Positions 43,527-56,700 of a stretch of DNA of 64,000 bases are shown in pieces. The position numbers and the translations under genes were made by a program. Position 1 is the first letter of the stretch. Each line of letters begins with the position of its first letter. Under the pieces are notes generated by a model. The model was not told the origin of the DNA, did not search any database, and worked only from the letters and a program-made list of their open reading frames with translations. The stretch spans positions 1-64,000 of the forward strand of contig NZ_QDDL01000004.1 of the NCBI RefSeq assembly GCF_003097315.1, given 5' to 3'. This DNA is from Pelagibaculum spongiae (GTDB taxonomy: Bacteria; Pseudomonadota; Gammaproteobacteria; Enterobacterales; Pelagibaculaceae).

Positions 43527-46031
43527 ATGGGTAACTACCTCGATGTCATCATTGCTGTGTTGGCATTTTGGACGCTCGGATTTTTACGGGCGCCGTTGAT
43601 TGCTTGGACTGTTGCTGCAGCTGTAGCTTTGGTCTGGTTTGTCGAATTCTTCACGTTAGGTGGATTCCTTTGCTGGGCTGCATTTGCTGCAATAGCGGTT
43701 GTTTTCAATATGGAATCAATCCGACAGAATCTGGTCACTCAACCAATTCTGGAAGCGTTTCGTAAAGTATTGCCGCCGATGAGCGAGACCGAGCGTGAAG
43801 CATTGGAAGCGGGTGATGTTTGGTGGGAAGGCGAAATGTTCGCCGGTTCGCCAGATTGGAACAAGCTATTAAAAATGCCTGCGGCCAAGCTGAATGAAGA
43901 AGAACAGGCTTTTGTCGATAATCAGGTCGCGACAGTTTGCGAAATGATTGATGACTGGACCACTGTCCATGAAGATGCCGATTTGTCACCAGAAGTGTGG
44001 GATTACCTCAAGAAAGAACGTTTCTTCGGCATGGTGATTTCCAAGAAATATGGCGGTTTAGGTTTCTCAGCAATTGCGCACTCTGAAGTAGTCATGCGCA
44101 TTGCAACCCGTTCATTAAGTGCTGCGGTTAATACCATGGTACCTAACTCGCTAGGCCCGGGTGAATTATTACACCACTACGGTACTGATGAGCAAAAGCA
44201 GCGCTGGTTGCCTGGCTTAGCTTGCGGCGACGAAATCCCTTGCTTTGCATTAACCAGCCCTGAAGCCGGTTCTGATGCAGGCTCTATTCCTGATGCTGGC
44301 GTCATTACTAAAGGCCAGTTTGAAGGTAAAGAAGTTCTGGGTATGCGCCTGAACTGGGATAAGCATTATATTACTTTGGCCCCAGTGGCGACGGTTTTAG
44401 GTTTGGCATTCAAGCTTTATGATCCTGATGGATTATTAGGCGATAAAAAAGATCTCGGCATTACTTGTGCGCTGATCCCAACCAACCATCCTGGTATCGA
44501 ATGTGGCAAACGTCACTTCCCGCTCAACCAAGCGTTCATGAATGGTACTACCTACGGTAAAGATGTTTTTATCCCGTTAGATTGGATCATTGGTGGGCCA
44601 GAAATGGCAGGTCAAGGTTGGCGGATGCTAGTTGAGTGCTTGTCGATTGGCCGTTCAATTTCACTGCCTGCTTTGGCAACAGCTAACGGTAAACTGGCAT
44701 ATCGCACTACCGGTGCTTATTCACGAGTGCGTAAGCAATTTGGTACTTCGATTGGTTATTTTGAAGGTGTTGAAGAGCAGTTAGCGATGATTGCCACCAA
44801 CGCTTACAAATTAGATGCTTGTCGTCGAATGACCGCCAATGCAGTTGATTTAGGTGTTCGTCCTTCAGTGCCTTCGGCCATTGCTAAATACCATATGACT
44901 GAAATGGGTCGTGAAGTTGCCAATGCGGCAATGGACGTTCATGGCGGTAAGGGTATTCAGTTAGGACCAAAGAACTATTTAGGCCGAGCTTATGAAGGTG
45001 TTCCGGTTTCAATTACCGTTGAAGGCGCGAATATTTTAACCCGTAACTTGATGATTTTTGGTCAGGGCGCTATTCGTTGTCATCCTTATGTATTCCCTGA
45101 AATGGAAGCGGCGCGCGAAACCGATCCTGAGAAAGCATTAAGTCGTTTCGATAAGCTGTTATGGGCGCATGTAGGTTTTGGTGCCAATAATTTCTTTCGT
45201 GCTTTGACCTTTGGTTTAACCGGCGGTCGCTTGTTCATCAAGAGCCCTGTTTCTGGTCCAATGGCCCATTACTATCGCCAATTTACTCGGATGTCTTCTG
45301 CATTGGCATTAACTGCTGACGTAGCAATGGGCATGTTGGGTGGTGAGCTAAAGCGTAAAGAGCGGTTATCTGCACGTTTGGCAGATGTACTGTCTTATTT
45401 GTATATCGGCTCAACCGTTCTGAAGTATTACGAAGATAATGGTCGTCAAAAAGATGAGCTAGATACTGCTCGTTATAGCCTGGATGATTTGTTGTACAAG
45501 ACTCAGGTCGCTTTCGATGATTTCTTCGATAACTTCGGTAATCCTGCTGTTTCATTAGTATTGAAGCGAGCGATCTTCCCATATGGCCGTAGCTATCGCC
45601 CAGCGTCTGACGCATTGGCACACAAGATGGTTAAACCGATGTTGCAACCTTGTGCGCTGCGTGATCGCATTTCCAGCGGTGCGCACATCAGCCCAAGTGA
45701 AACTGATGGTGCTGGCCAAGTAGAAATCGCTTTCCAGAAGCTGCAAAAAGCTGAGCCGCTTGAAATTAAGCTGCGTAAGGCTCAAAAGAAAGGCAAGGTT
45801 AACCCTGCACTGTCGGTAGAAGATCAAATTCAACAGGCAGTTGAAGTAGAAGTGTTTAGCCAGTTGGAAGCAGATATTTTGCTTGATTACGAGAAGATTC
45901 GCCGTGAAGTGGTTCGTGTTGACGAGTTCGATCACTGTGAATTAGCGCGTAACAACAAGAATAAAATTGCAGATAACTGTCAAAAAAAAGCAAAGGTGAA
46001 AGTGGCTAAAGCTGAGAAAAAATCAGCCTAA
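43527..46031 (+). CDS. fadE: Acyl-CoA dehydrogenase FadE
   Basis: First enzyme of beta-oxidation: acyl-CoA to trans-2-enoyl-CoA with FAD. At 834 aa it is the long gammaproteobacterial FadE type (about 815 aa) with two N-terminal membrane helices (about 8-55) and a C-terminal extension. The dehydrogenase core shows CFALTSPEAGSDAGSIPD, MLVECLSIGRSISLPA, YSRVRKQFGTSIGYFEGV, and DVHGGKGIQLGPKNYLGRAYEGVPVSITVEGANILTRNLMIFGQGAIRCHP (seen here as VPVSITVEGANILTRNL). The C-terminus is a Lys/Ala tail (KVAKAEKKSA). AGGAG sits 7 nt before ATG. It is flanked upstream by the PsrA-like repressor, consistent with fatty-acid induction, and closed by a UUCG-loop terminator. Confidence 0.97.
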   Translation: MGNYLDVIIAVLAFWTLGFLRAPLIAWTVAAAVALVWFVEFFTLGGFLCWAAFAAIAVVFNMESIRQNLVTQPILEAFRKVLPPMSETEREALEAGDVWWEGEMFAGSPDWNKLLKMPAAKLNEEEQAFVDNQVATVCEMIDDWTTVHEDADLSPEVWDYLKKERFFGMVISKKYGGLGFSAIAHSEVVMRIATRSLSAAVNTMVPNSLGPGELLHHYGTDEQKQRWLPGLACGDEIPCFALTSPEAGSDAGSIPDAGVITKGQFEGKEVLGMRLNWDKHYITLAPVATVLGLAFKLYDPDGLLGDKKDLGITCALIPTNHPGIECGKRHFPLNQAFMNGTTYGKDVFIPLDWIIGGPEMAGQGWRMLVECLSIGRSISLPALATANGKLAYRTTGAYSRVRKQFGTSIGYFEGVEEQLAMIATNAYKLDACRRMTANAVDLGVRPSVPSAIAKYHMTEMGREVANAAMDVHGGKGIQLGPKNYLGRAYEGVPVSITVEGANILTRNLMIFGQGAIRCHPYVFPEMEAARETDPEKALSRFDKLLWAHVGFGANNFFRALTFGLTGGRLFIKSPVSGPMAHYYRQFTRMSSALALTADVAMGMLGGELKRKERLSARLADVLSYLYIGSTVLKYYEDNGRQKDELDTARYSLDDLLYKTQVAFDDFFDNFGNPAVSLVLKRAIFPYGRSYRPASDALAHKMVKPMLQPCALRDRISSGAHISPSETDGAGQVEIAFQKLQKAEPLEIKLRKAQKKGKVNPALSVEDQIQQAVEVEVFSQLEADILLDYEKIRREVVRVDEFDHCELARNNKNKIADNCQKKAKVKVAKAEKKSA

Positions 46032-46054
46032 GTCATATTTCTTGTTTGAGAAAA

Positions 46055-46082
46055 GCACTCGCTTCGGCGGGTGTTTTTTTTT
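46055..46082 (+). terminator. UUCG-loop terminator after fadE
   Basis: GCACTCGC-TTCG-GCGGGTGT followed by a run of Ts (46074-46082) is a canonical rho-independent terminator 24 bp after the fadE stop. Confidence 0.92.
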
Positions 46083-46362
46083 GCTAAATTTAAGCGAAGT
46101 CGCCCACCCATTACTTTTCCTTATACTTAAGTGCTTTTCGCTTTATATTTAGTGAAACTAAATTAAAAATCTTTGATGCGATAGCTTCTATTCCTAATTA
46201 TTATTCCGTTGCTTAAAAATGAACACTCATCGTTTTTTTCTTTGTAAATAATGCTAGCTATCGCACATTTATAATCTGTCGCGCCCTTTACTATGGGTAA
46301 TATTTTTGGACCTTGCTATTTGGGGCCATATGCAAAGCTGATTGTTATTTGGGGAGTAGATT
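46083..46362 (+). promoter_or_regulatory. Upstream region of the type I secretion locus
   Basis: 280 bp without a gene. TATAAT at 46270-46275 is a perfect -10 hexamer. The best -35-like element (TTGTAA, 46242-46247) is spaced too widely, so this is only a possible promoter for the tolC-like gene. Confidence 0.35.
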
Positions 46363-47670
46363 TTGGGTTTAGGCAAGCATTTTTTTTTCGGTTGTATTTT
46401 TGGGTTGTCATCTACAGCTCATGCATTAGATCTAAATCAAACAATTAAAACAGCATTACAAGAAAATCCATATATTTATCAACAACAACAACTAGTCGAA
46501 GTTAATCAGCAAGAAATAAACCTGACAAAATCTCGCAGGTTGCCGCAAATTAATTTATCTGCTGATGCCGGCTGGTCACAACGTAAAGATGAAACTACAG
46601 AAGCGAATAGCACTGATAACGTTAAAGGTCGTGCTGGAATCGGGGTTAACGGCCGTTGGGATTTTTATGACGGCGGTCGTTATGCCGGAGATTTATCTGC
46701 TTCAGAAAAGCGCTATCTGGCTGCCCGGTCTTCGTTAGCTGCGGTGCAGCAAGATGTTGCAATGCGAGTAATTCAGGCCTATTACGACGTTTATCTGAAT
46801 CGCGAACAGCTGGCATTCAGCTCTGATGTAGCGAAAGCTTATGATGATTTGGTGGCGCATGTTGAAAAACGAGTTAAAAAGGGTCTCGCTCCAGAATATG
46901 AGCTGAGTGAAGCGCGATTGGCCAGAAGCGAAATTGATTTTCGAGCTCAGTCTTTACAGCAAGCGTTAATTGAAGCAGAAGCGGCGTTTTTTGTAGAGGC
47001 GAGTATTCCTCCGAACTCACTTGAAGAACCAATTCGCCCCAACAATCAAATTTTTCAGCAGCAGGATGCTGAAAAATGGAAAACACTCGCATTAGAAAAT
47101 AATCCAATGCTTCAGCAATTAGCATTTAATGCTCAAGCATTGAACAATCAAGTAGATGTTGCTGCCAGTGCCAGCAAACCAACTTTAGCGGTAGAAGCAT
47201 CTCACCGATGGGATGATGGTGCTGAAGAATTAGCTGGAGATCGACAAGATAGTTCTGTTTTGTTGCGTATGAACTGGCAATTGACTGGCCAATCTACTTC
47301 CTCACAAGTCAACAAAGCACAAGCCCAATATCGATCAGCTAAAGCTGAGTTGCAGTATCGACAAAAAGAAATTACTCGGCAAATTCAGGTCATCAGCTAT
47401 AGCAGAAAATCGGCATTGGCCAGCTTGGATCTTTATGGAGAAGATTTAAAGCGCATTCAGCAGTTATTAAAAGCTTCTCGAAAGCGTTTGGAAATGTCGA
47501 CTGGAAGTAATAGCGGAGTTTCTGCTGCGGTTAAAGTGCTAAAGCAATACCAGTCAGCACAAGATGGTTATTTAAAAGCGTACTTTGAAAGTCAGTTGTT
47601 AGCATATCGATTGTTGCACGCGACGGGCTTGCTAAATGAAGCGTTGGACTTGCCTCAACATAATAGTTAG
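46363..47670 (+). CDS. TolC-family outer-membrane channel of the adhesin exporter
   Basis: Outer-membrane factor for type I secretion, 435 aa. The start is TTG at 46363, set by a strong ribosome site (GGGGAG, 6 nt spacing) and by the signal peptide that follows (HFFFGCIFGLSSTAHA|LDL). Two OEP repeats are visible: LNQTIKTALQENP at the N-terminus, with RRLPQINLSADAGW, and the second half MLQQLAFNAQALNNQVDVAASASKPTLAVEASHRWDDG (seen as VDVAASASKPTLAVEA). Helical segments such as EYELSEARLARSEIDFRAQSL form the periplasmic barrel. It is closest in layout to the AggA/LapE group. It precedes the adhesin and ABC-HlyD genes, together making a complete exporter. Confidence 0.93.
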   Translation: MGLGKHFFFGCIFGLSSTAHALDLNQTIKTALQENPYIYQQQQLVEVNQQEINLTKSRRLPQINLSADAGWSQRKDETTEANSTDNVKGRAGIGVNGRWDFYDGGRYAGDLSASEKRYLAARSSLAAVQQDVAMRVIQAYYDVYLNREQLAFSSDVAKAYDDLVAHVEKRVKKGLAPEYELSEARLARSEIDFRAQSLQQALIEAEAAFFVEASIPPNSLEEPIRPNNQIFQQQDAEKWKTLALENNPMLQQLAFNAQALNNQVDVAASASKPTLAVEASHRWDDGAEELAGDRQDSSVLLRMNWQLTGQSTSSQVNKAQAQYRSAKAELQYRQKEITRQIQVISYSRKSALASLDLYGEDLKRIQQLLKASRKRLEMSTGSNSGVSAAVKVLKQYQSAQDGYLKAYFESQLLAYRLLHATGLLNEALDLPQHNS

Positions 47671-47716
47671 TTAGCTTTAAGAATGATAACTGTTTATAAA
47701 ACTAAAACTTGAGGTT

Positions 47717-47738
47717 TTCTTGATATGAAAATCAAGAA
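47717..47738 (+). promoter_or_regulatory. Hairpin in the leader of the adhesin gene
   Basis: TTCTTGAT-ATGAAA-ATCAAGAA is a perfect 8-bp stem ending 16 bp before the adhesin ATG and just upstream of its ribosome site (AAAAAGG). It could modulate translation or cap the tolC-like transcript. Confidence 0.5.
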
Positions 47739-47754
47739 TTAAAAAGGTAAAAAA

Positions 47755-50700
47755 ATGACTGTTGAGTTTAGCCGAAACGGGCAAAAAATTACTATCGGTA
47801 GTGAAGTGATTGTCCAGCTGGGAGATCAAATTCATTTACCTGAGAATCAGGAAAATCTGAACATTAAAGTTCAGGGTGATGACTTGATTTTAACGCTGGA
47901 TTCTGGCGAAGTTATTATTTTCCGTTCTGCTGTGCCGCTACTAGCAACTAATGATTTCCAGATTATGCTAGGTAGTGAACAGCTAATTATTAGTGGTAAA
48001 GGCGACGCTCAACAGTTAATTGTCAGGGCGGCAGGGTCAGAGGACAATCTCGAGACTGCTGTCAGTGTGCTAGACACAGAAGCAGATGAGACCACCAGTC
48101 TTGATGAAACGACTGAGCATGATCCGTCAGATGAAAAACCAATAGTTGAAACAGCTGAAGCGGATATTGATGCACAATCAAATTCTGAATCAAGTGAGAA
48201 GTTTCAATCGGTAATCGGTGCTAGCCGGTTTTCGGTTTCTGCAGTAATGCCTGAAATTAATAACCCGGCAGATTTAATTGCGAGCCAATCGACAGACTCT
48301 AGAAGAACATCATCGACTGCCACAATTTCAGATGCGTCGTTGCCAACACCAGTTCCTGATATTTATCCAGTAACCAGCATTCCAGATCCATTAGTTATTT
48401 TGTCCAGCAACGGACAAGTAATATCAGGGCAGGCTGAGGCTGGCGCAATTATATCGGTTTTCTTGGTAGGTGCTAACACAGCATATGCCGAGGCAACCGT
48501 AGATGCTACAGGTCAATGGCAAATTCAGTTTGATACGGCGCTTGAGCATCAAACTCAAATTCAGGTTGTTGCCAATATTAATGGCCAATCTGTATATGCC
48601 CAGCAAGCAGTACAAATTGATGCTGAAGCTTTAGCACCACGAGTTGTATTAGCCAATGATAGCGGTAGCAGTGCAAACGACTTATTGACTAATGATGGCC
48701 AATTACAATTAGCTGGATTAGAGCCAGGCGCTCTGGTGGAATATAGCCTTGATGGCCAAAGCTGGAGTGAGCAATATCAGCCTCAAGCTGGAGAAAATCA
48801 AGTTTATGTTAGGCAGACTGATATTAGCGGTAATATCTCACCGATTAATTCGATTACCTTTAATCTTGATCAAACAGCTGCTCCTGCGAATTTACAAATT
48901 GAATTAATCACTGACAGTGGTGTTTCTTTAGCAGACCAGTTAACTCAATCGGCTTTGTTGCAGGTAGCTAACCAGGAAAGCAATGCTGAAATTCAATTTA
49001 GTTTAACTGGCAATGTCGGTGACTGGAGTAGTCAGCAACCTGATGTTAATGGGGCGCTGGCCGATGGTCAGCATACTATTTATGTTCGGCAAATTGACCC
49101 CGCAGGCAATGCATCTACTGCACAATCTATTCAGATTACTAAAGATACTAATGCAGCAGCACCACAGTTATCAGCCACGAATGGTAATTTAAATGTAGTA
49201 GCAGAAGACGCAGCCACTATTGAATATCGCTTACCAGGTGGAGAATGGGTTAACAGTTTTAGCCCGGTTGAAGGTGAGAATAGGGTTGAAGTCCGACAGA
49301 TCGATGGCGCGGGAAATATTTCAGCGATTCAATCAATTACTTTTGTTCGAGACACTATTGCACCTGAATCTAATTTAAATATCCAGCTAGAAAATGATTC
49401 TGGCAACTCTAGTTCAGATCGAATTAGTAATAATGGCCAGTTAAATATTTCTGGTGCAGAAATTGATGCAGAAATTCAATTCAGTATTGATGGAGCTACT
49501 TGGTCAACAGAGCAGCCGCAAAACTTAGATGACGGCGAGCATACTATTTATGTGCGTCAGGTAGACCTGGCTGGTAATGCTTCTGTTGCACAAACAGTCA
49601 CTTTTACGCTTGATAGTCGTGCTGAAAATAATTTAAACATTGAATTAATCAATGATAGCGGCCGTTTCAATAGCGATTTAATTACTAACAATGGTCAATT
49701 AACTGTTACGGGTGCAGAAGCCGGTGCTGAAATCCAATTCAGTTTAAATGGTACGGATTGGACAACTACACAGCCAGATTTAGCCGATGGCCAACATACT
49801 ATTTTTGTCCGTCAGGTCGATGTGTCGGGTAATCCATCAGATCTTCAGTCGATTACTTTTACTAAAGATACCGCTGCACCCACTGCACCGGAAGTTGTGC
49901 TAGTCAGCAATGACTTGCGAGTGACTGCAGAAACCGGTGCCACCATTGAATATCGTTTAAATGGTGGAGAGTGGATTGATAGCTTCACCGCAGTGGAAGG
50001 GCAGAATAATGTTGAAATTCGCCAAACCGATGCTGCCGGTAATATCTCTGAAGTCACGACACAATCATTTGTAAAAGATACGACGCTGCCAACCAGTAAT
50101 TTAAATATTCAATTGGTTGAAGGCAGTGGCATGGGTACGGCAGATTTAATTACTAACAATAGCCAATTAAATGTAATCGGTGCTGAAGCAGGTGCAACAA
50201 TTGAATATAGTATCGATGGTATAGATTGGAGCACTGATCAGCCGCAAAACTTAGCTGATGGCAGTCATACTGTTTATGTGCGTCAGGTCGACCAAGCGGG
50301 CAATGCCTCACAACCCCAGTCAATTAGTTTTATTAAAGATACAACCGCAGCCAATAATTTAAATATTCAGCTAACTGAAGATACCGGTAGCTCAAGCAGT
50401 GATTTAATCACAAGCCAGACTGAATTAACCGTTACCGGTGTAGAAGCAGGCGCGACGGTTGAATATAGCGCTGATGGTCTTAATTGGTCAGTTGAACAAC
50501 CGCAAAACTTAGCCGACGGCAGTCAGACTATTTATGTTCGCCAGATCGATATCGCAGGCAATATTTCAGAGCCGCAGTCAATTGACATTACAGTGGACAC
50601 AACTGCTCCTGCCGCGCCAAGCTGGGATGCAACGGGCGGTGAGTTAATAGTAAATAATGCTGCAGGGTCGATTGTTGAATACAGCACTGATAATGGAGTA

Positions 50701-53700
50701 AATTGGCAAGCCAGTTACAGCGAAGTTGAAGGTGATAATACTCTGCAAATTCGTACGATTGATGTTGCAGGCAACGCTTCAAATCCAATCGTAGTCAGTT
50801 TTGTTCGAGATACTACGGCACCCAATATCAATTTAAGTATTCAGCTAGCTGATGATAGCGGCCGTTCCAATAGCGATTTAATTACTAACAATAGTCAGCT
50901 AAATGTTTCCGGCGAAGAAGCTGGTGCTGAAATCCAATTCAGTTTAAATGGAACAGATTGGACAACTACACAGCCAGATTTAGCCGATGGCCAACATACT
51001 ATTTTTGTCCGTCAGGTCGATGTGTCGGGTAATCCATCAGATCCTCAGTCAATTACTTTTACTAAAGATACTGCCGCACCCACTGCACCGGAAGTCGTGC
51101 TAGTCAGCAATGACTTGCGAGTGACAGCTGAAACCGGTGCCACCGTTGAATATCGTTTAAATGGTGGAGAGTGGATTGATAGCTTCACCGCAGTGGAAGG
51201 GCAGAATAATGTTGAAATTCGCCAAACCGATGCTGCCGGTAATATCTCTGAAGTCACGACACAATCATTTGTAAAAGATACGACGCTGCCAACCAGTAAT
51301 TTAAATATTCAATTGGTTGAAGGCAGTGGCATGGGTACGGCAGATTTAATTACTAACAATAGCCAATTAAATGTAATCGGTGCTGAAACAGGTGCAACGA
51401 TTGAATATAGTATCGATGGTATAGATTGGAGCACTGATCAGCCGCAAAACTTAGCTGATGGCAGTCATACTGTTTATGTGCGTCAGGTCGACCAAGCGGG
51501 CAATGCCTCACAACCCCAGTCAATTAGTTTTATTAAAGATACAACCGCAGCCAATAATTTAAATATTCAGCTAACTGAAGATACCGGTAGCTCAAGCAGT
51601 GATTTAATCACCAGCCAGACTGAATTAACCGTTACCGGTGTAGAAGCAGGCGCGACGGTTGAATATAGCGCTGATGGTCTTAATTGGTCAGTTGAACAAC
51701 CGCAAAACTTAGCCGACGGCAGTCAGACTATTTATGTTCGCCAGGTCGATGTCGCAGGCAATATTTCAGAGCCGCAGTCGATTAGTTTTACTAAAGATAC
51801 CGCTGCACCCACTGCACCGGAAGTCGTGCTTGTCAGTAATGACTTGCAAGTGACGGCTGAAACCGGTGCCACCGTTGAATATCGTTTAAATGGTGGAGAG
51901 TGGATTGATAGCTTCACCGCAGTGGAAGGGCAAAATAATGTTGAAATTCGCCAAACCGATGCTGCCGGTAATATCTCTGAAGTCACGACACAATCATTTG
52001 TAAGAGACACCACACCACCGGCCAATAATCTGAATGTTGAGCTAACTGAAGATACCGGTAGCTCAAGCAGTGATTTAATCACCAGCCAAACAGAATTAAC
52101 TGTTACGGGTGCAGAAGCCGGTGCTGAAATCCAATTCAGTTTAAATGGTACGGATTGGACTACTACACAGCCAGATTTAGCCGATGGCCAACATACTATT
52201 TTTGTCCGTCAGGTCGATGTGTCGGGTAATCCATCAGATCCTCAGTCAATTACTTTTACTAAAGATACTGCCGTACCCACTGCACCGGAAGTCGTGCTAG
52301 TCAGCAATGACTTGCGAGTGACTGCAGAATCCGGTGCCACCGTTGAATATCGTTTAAATGGTGGAGAGTGGATTGATAGCTTCACCGCAGTGGAAGGGCA
52401 GAATAATGTTGAAATTCGCCAAACCGATGCTGCCGGTAATATCTCTGAAGTCACGACACAATCATTTGTAAAAGATACGACGCTGCCAACCAGTAATTTA
52501 AATATTCAATTGGTTGAAGGCAGTGGCATGGGTACGGCAGATTTAATTACTAACAATAGCCAATTAAATGTAATCGGTGCTGAAGCAGGTGCAACAATTG
52601 AATATAGTATCGATGGTATAGATTGGAGCACTGATCAGCCGCAAAACTTAGCTGATGGCAGTCATACTGTTTATGTGCGTCAGGTCGACCAAGCGGGCAA
52701 TGCCTCACAACCCCAGTCAATTAGTTTTATTAAAGATACAACCGCAGCCAATGATTTAAATATTCAGCTAACTGAAGATACCGGTAGCTCAAGCAGTGAT
52801 TTAATCACCAGCCAGACTGAATTAACTGTTACGGGTGCAGAAGCCAGTGCTGAAATCCAATTCAGTTTAAATGGAACAGATTGGACAACTACACAGCTAG
52901 ATTTAGCCGATGGCCAACATACTATTTTTGTCCGTCAGGTCGATGTGTCGGGTAATCCATCAGATCCTCAGTCAATTACTTTTACTAAAGATACCGCTGC
53001 ACCCACTGCACCGGAAGTTGTGCTTGTCAGTAATGATTTGCAAGTGACGGCTGAAATCGGTGCCACCGTTGAATATCGTTTAAATGGTGGCGAGTGGATT
53101 GATAGCTTCACCGCAGTGGAAGGGCAGAATAATGTTGAGATTCGCCAAACCGATGCTGCCGGTAATATCTCTGAAGTCACGACACAATCATTTGTAAGAG
53201 ACACCACACCACCGGCCGATAATTTAAATATTCAGTTAGCTGAAGATACCGGAATAAATGGTGATTTAATTAGTCAAAATGGCTTGTTAAATATCACCGG
53301 TGCCGAAACTGATGCAATAATCCAATTCAGTTTAAATGGAACAGATTGGACAACTACACAGCCAGAATTGGCTAGCGGCGAGCATACTATTTTTGTTCGA
53401 CAGATGGACCAAGCAGGCAATCCATCTGATCCGCAACAAATTAGTTTCACTAAAGATACAACCGCAGCCAATGACTTAAATATTCAGCTAACTGAAGATA
53501 CCGGTAGCTCAAGCAGTGATTTAATCACCAGCCAGACTGAATTAACCGTTACCGGTGTAGAAGCAGGCGCGACGGTTGAATATAGCGCTGATGGTCTTAA
53601 TTGGTCAGTTGAACAACCGCAAAACTTAGCCGACGGCAGTCAGACTATTTATGTTCGCCAGGTCGATGTCGCAGGCAATATTTCAGAGCCGCAGTCAATT

Positions 53701-56700
53701 GACATTACAGTGGACACAACTGCTCCTGCCGCGCCAAGCTGGTCAGTAATTAACGGTGAGCTGGTTGTAAGTACACAGGAAAATGCAACGGTTTTATATA
53801 GCACAGATAATGGTGCTAGCTGGCAAAGCAATTATATCGAAGTTGAAGGGCAAAATAATCTTCAGGTTCGTTATATTGATACTGCGGGAAATGTTTCTAA
53901 TTCAGTCGGAGTCAGTTTCGTTCGAGATACCATTGCACCAGAAACACCTTTAAATATTCAGCTAGCTGATGATAGCGGCCGTTTCAATAGCGATTTAATT
54001 ACTAACAATAGTCAGCTAAATGTTTCCGGCGAAGAAGCTGGTGCTGAAATCCAATTCAGTTTAAATGGAACAGATTGGACAACTACACAGCCAGATTTAG
54101 CCGATGGCCAACATACTATTTTTGTCCGTCAGGTCGATATCGCAGGCAATATTTCAGAGCCGCAGTCAATTGACATTACAGTGGACACAACTGCTCCTGC
54201 CGCGCCAAGCTGGTCAGTAATTAACGGTGAACTGGTTGTAAGTACACAGGAAAATGCAACGGTTTTATATAGCACAGATAATGGTGCTAGCTGGCAAAGC
54301 AATTATATCGAAGTTGAAGGGCAAAATAATCTTCAGGTTCGTTATATTGATACTGCGGGAAATGTTTCTAATTCAGTCGGAGTCAGTTTCGTTCGAGATA
54401 CCATTGCACCAGAAACACCTTTAAATATTCAGCTAGCTGATGATAGTGGCCGTTCCAATAGCGATTTAATTACTAACAATAGTCAGCTAAATGTTTCCGG
54501 CGAAGAAGCCGGTGCTGAAATCCAATTCAGTTTAAATGGAACAGATTGGACGGCAAGCCAACCGCAGAACTTAGACGATGGCCAGCATACTATTTTTGTC
54601 CGTCAGGTCGATGCAGCTGATAACGCTTCAATTGCACAAGAAATCACCTTCATGCTAGATACTTCAGCGCCAGATGCACCGGAAGTCGTGCTTGTCAATG
54701 GTGACCTAGAAGTGACCGCAGAAACTGGTGCCACTGTTGAGTATCGTTTAAATGGCGGTGAATGGAGTAGTAGCTTCACTACAGTGGAAGGGCAAAATAA
54801 TGTCGAAGTTCGTCAAATTGATGTAGCGGGTAATACTTCGGTATCTAAACAAATTGATTTTTCTGTTGTACCTGAAGAACCGATTGAAGTATCTATTGCT
54901 GCTGACCCAGTTCAGGTGGGGCAGGAAGGTACGGTTATTATTACTTTTGATCAACCAGTGGACGGTTTAACGATTGATGATATTCAGTTGTCTAATGCTT
55001 CTGGTGTAAGTTTGAGTAATTTACAGCAAATTGGCCCTGGAAAGTTTTCAGTTACAATAAGCGCTCAAAATATTGGAGAAATTGAGTTTTCATTACCTGC
55101 AGGTTCAGTTAGCGGAAATGGGCAGCAAAGTAATCAAGAGGAATCGTTTGTTATTTCAGTAAGAAATGAAATAATAAAACCATTCTTTGACGATTTTTCA
55201 ATTAGCGTTCCGACTGAAAATAACGAACCTCATATTATTTATGTTGGCTTTAATGAGCAGGTAAGTGGTCTAACAAAAGATGGCATAATTATTAACCAAG
55301 GCCGGATAGGAGAGGTTAGTCAGAATGGCCAATATGGCTTTTCCATTGAATTTTATCCAGATCAGTATGGCTCTGGTGCACTGCAAATTAATTTTAAAGA
55401 CAATGCTGTTGTAGATAGTGCTGGTAATGGAAACGAAACCTTAGCCCAACCAATTACTAGAACGATTGTAGGTGCCCCCCTGCAACTTGAGTCAATTGAT
55501 ATTTCTGATAATGGTTTCTCAGGATTTCAGCCAAAGATCGTTACATTCACTTTTGATCAGAAAGTGACTGATTTTGATGCTGGAGATTTGCGAATTTCTA
55601 ATGCTGAGTTAAGCAACTTGCAGTCTGATGACGGTATTGTTTGGACCGCGACTATCACACCAATATCCACTGAAAATATAACAATTACTTTAGATGGCAA
55701 TCGTATTCATGGTGAGCAAAATAATAACAATCAGGCCACAAGTGAAACTTTTGTTGTGTCTGAACCCACCCAGCCTTCAGTGATAGTTGAATATCCCGAT
55801 TTGGCTAATGGTATCATGCCGTTTACTGTTGATTTGTATTTCGATAAAGCGATTGATCTGACTTCGAGCCAATTTAGCATTAATGGCACAGCGAATGGCT
55901 CAGTCACTGATTTGGTTAGGGTATCGGATGACTATTATCAATTAGTGATTACCCCAGCCCAGGTCGGTACAGTTACTATTGATATCACAGATGGTTTGAT
56001 TGCTAATGAGAATGAAGCGTTAAATCAAACGTTAGAAGTGATAGCCGATAGTAGTAATCCAGAAATCACTGATTTTTATTTCAATCAAACAGAAACAAGT
56101 GATTATGTTGATTTATTAACAGTGGTATTTAATGAAGCTGTAAAGGATTTTACGCTAGATGACTTGCAAATCACTAATGCGGTAGTTACTAGCTTTCAGC
56201 AAAGCCCATACAACCAAAATGTTTATATTATTCATTTCGATCCACTGGCTACAGGTGATATCACAGTAACCCTGAAGGAAGGTGCAGTTGAAGATACTTC
56301 AGGTAATACCAACCTAGAGCAGACGATTTCAACTACCATTGATTCTCTTCCTGAGGGTTATCAACCGCCAGAGGTTTTAGAGCGAAATTCAGCAACATTT
56401 ACAGTAGATTATCAAAAGAAGCAATGGCCCGATGAGGCTTTCGAAACTGACGCTGATGGGCTTGTTAATGAAGTTGTTTTTGAGTTAAAAGAAATAGATA
56501 GTAATAATCAGTTAGCCGTTACTTTCCATCAAATGCCAGATGACTTTTCACTTGATAATATTAGAGTAGAAAATGGTGTTGCCGGTGAGCCAGAATTATC
56601 TGAAATTAGCGATAGTGGTATTGTTTATTTAATTCCAATAACTGCGAATGGCCAGGGTGATATTGTTGTCTCATTAAATAATGTGGTGATTGATGACCAG

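Noticed and set aside
49845..53831. Series of similar antisense frames of about 70 aa in the adhesin
   Set aside because: They repeat only because the adhesin DNA repeats; they are shadows of the coding strand.
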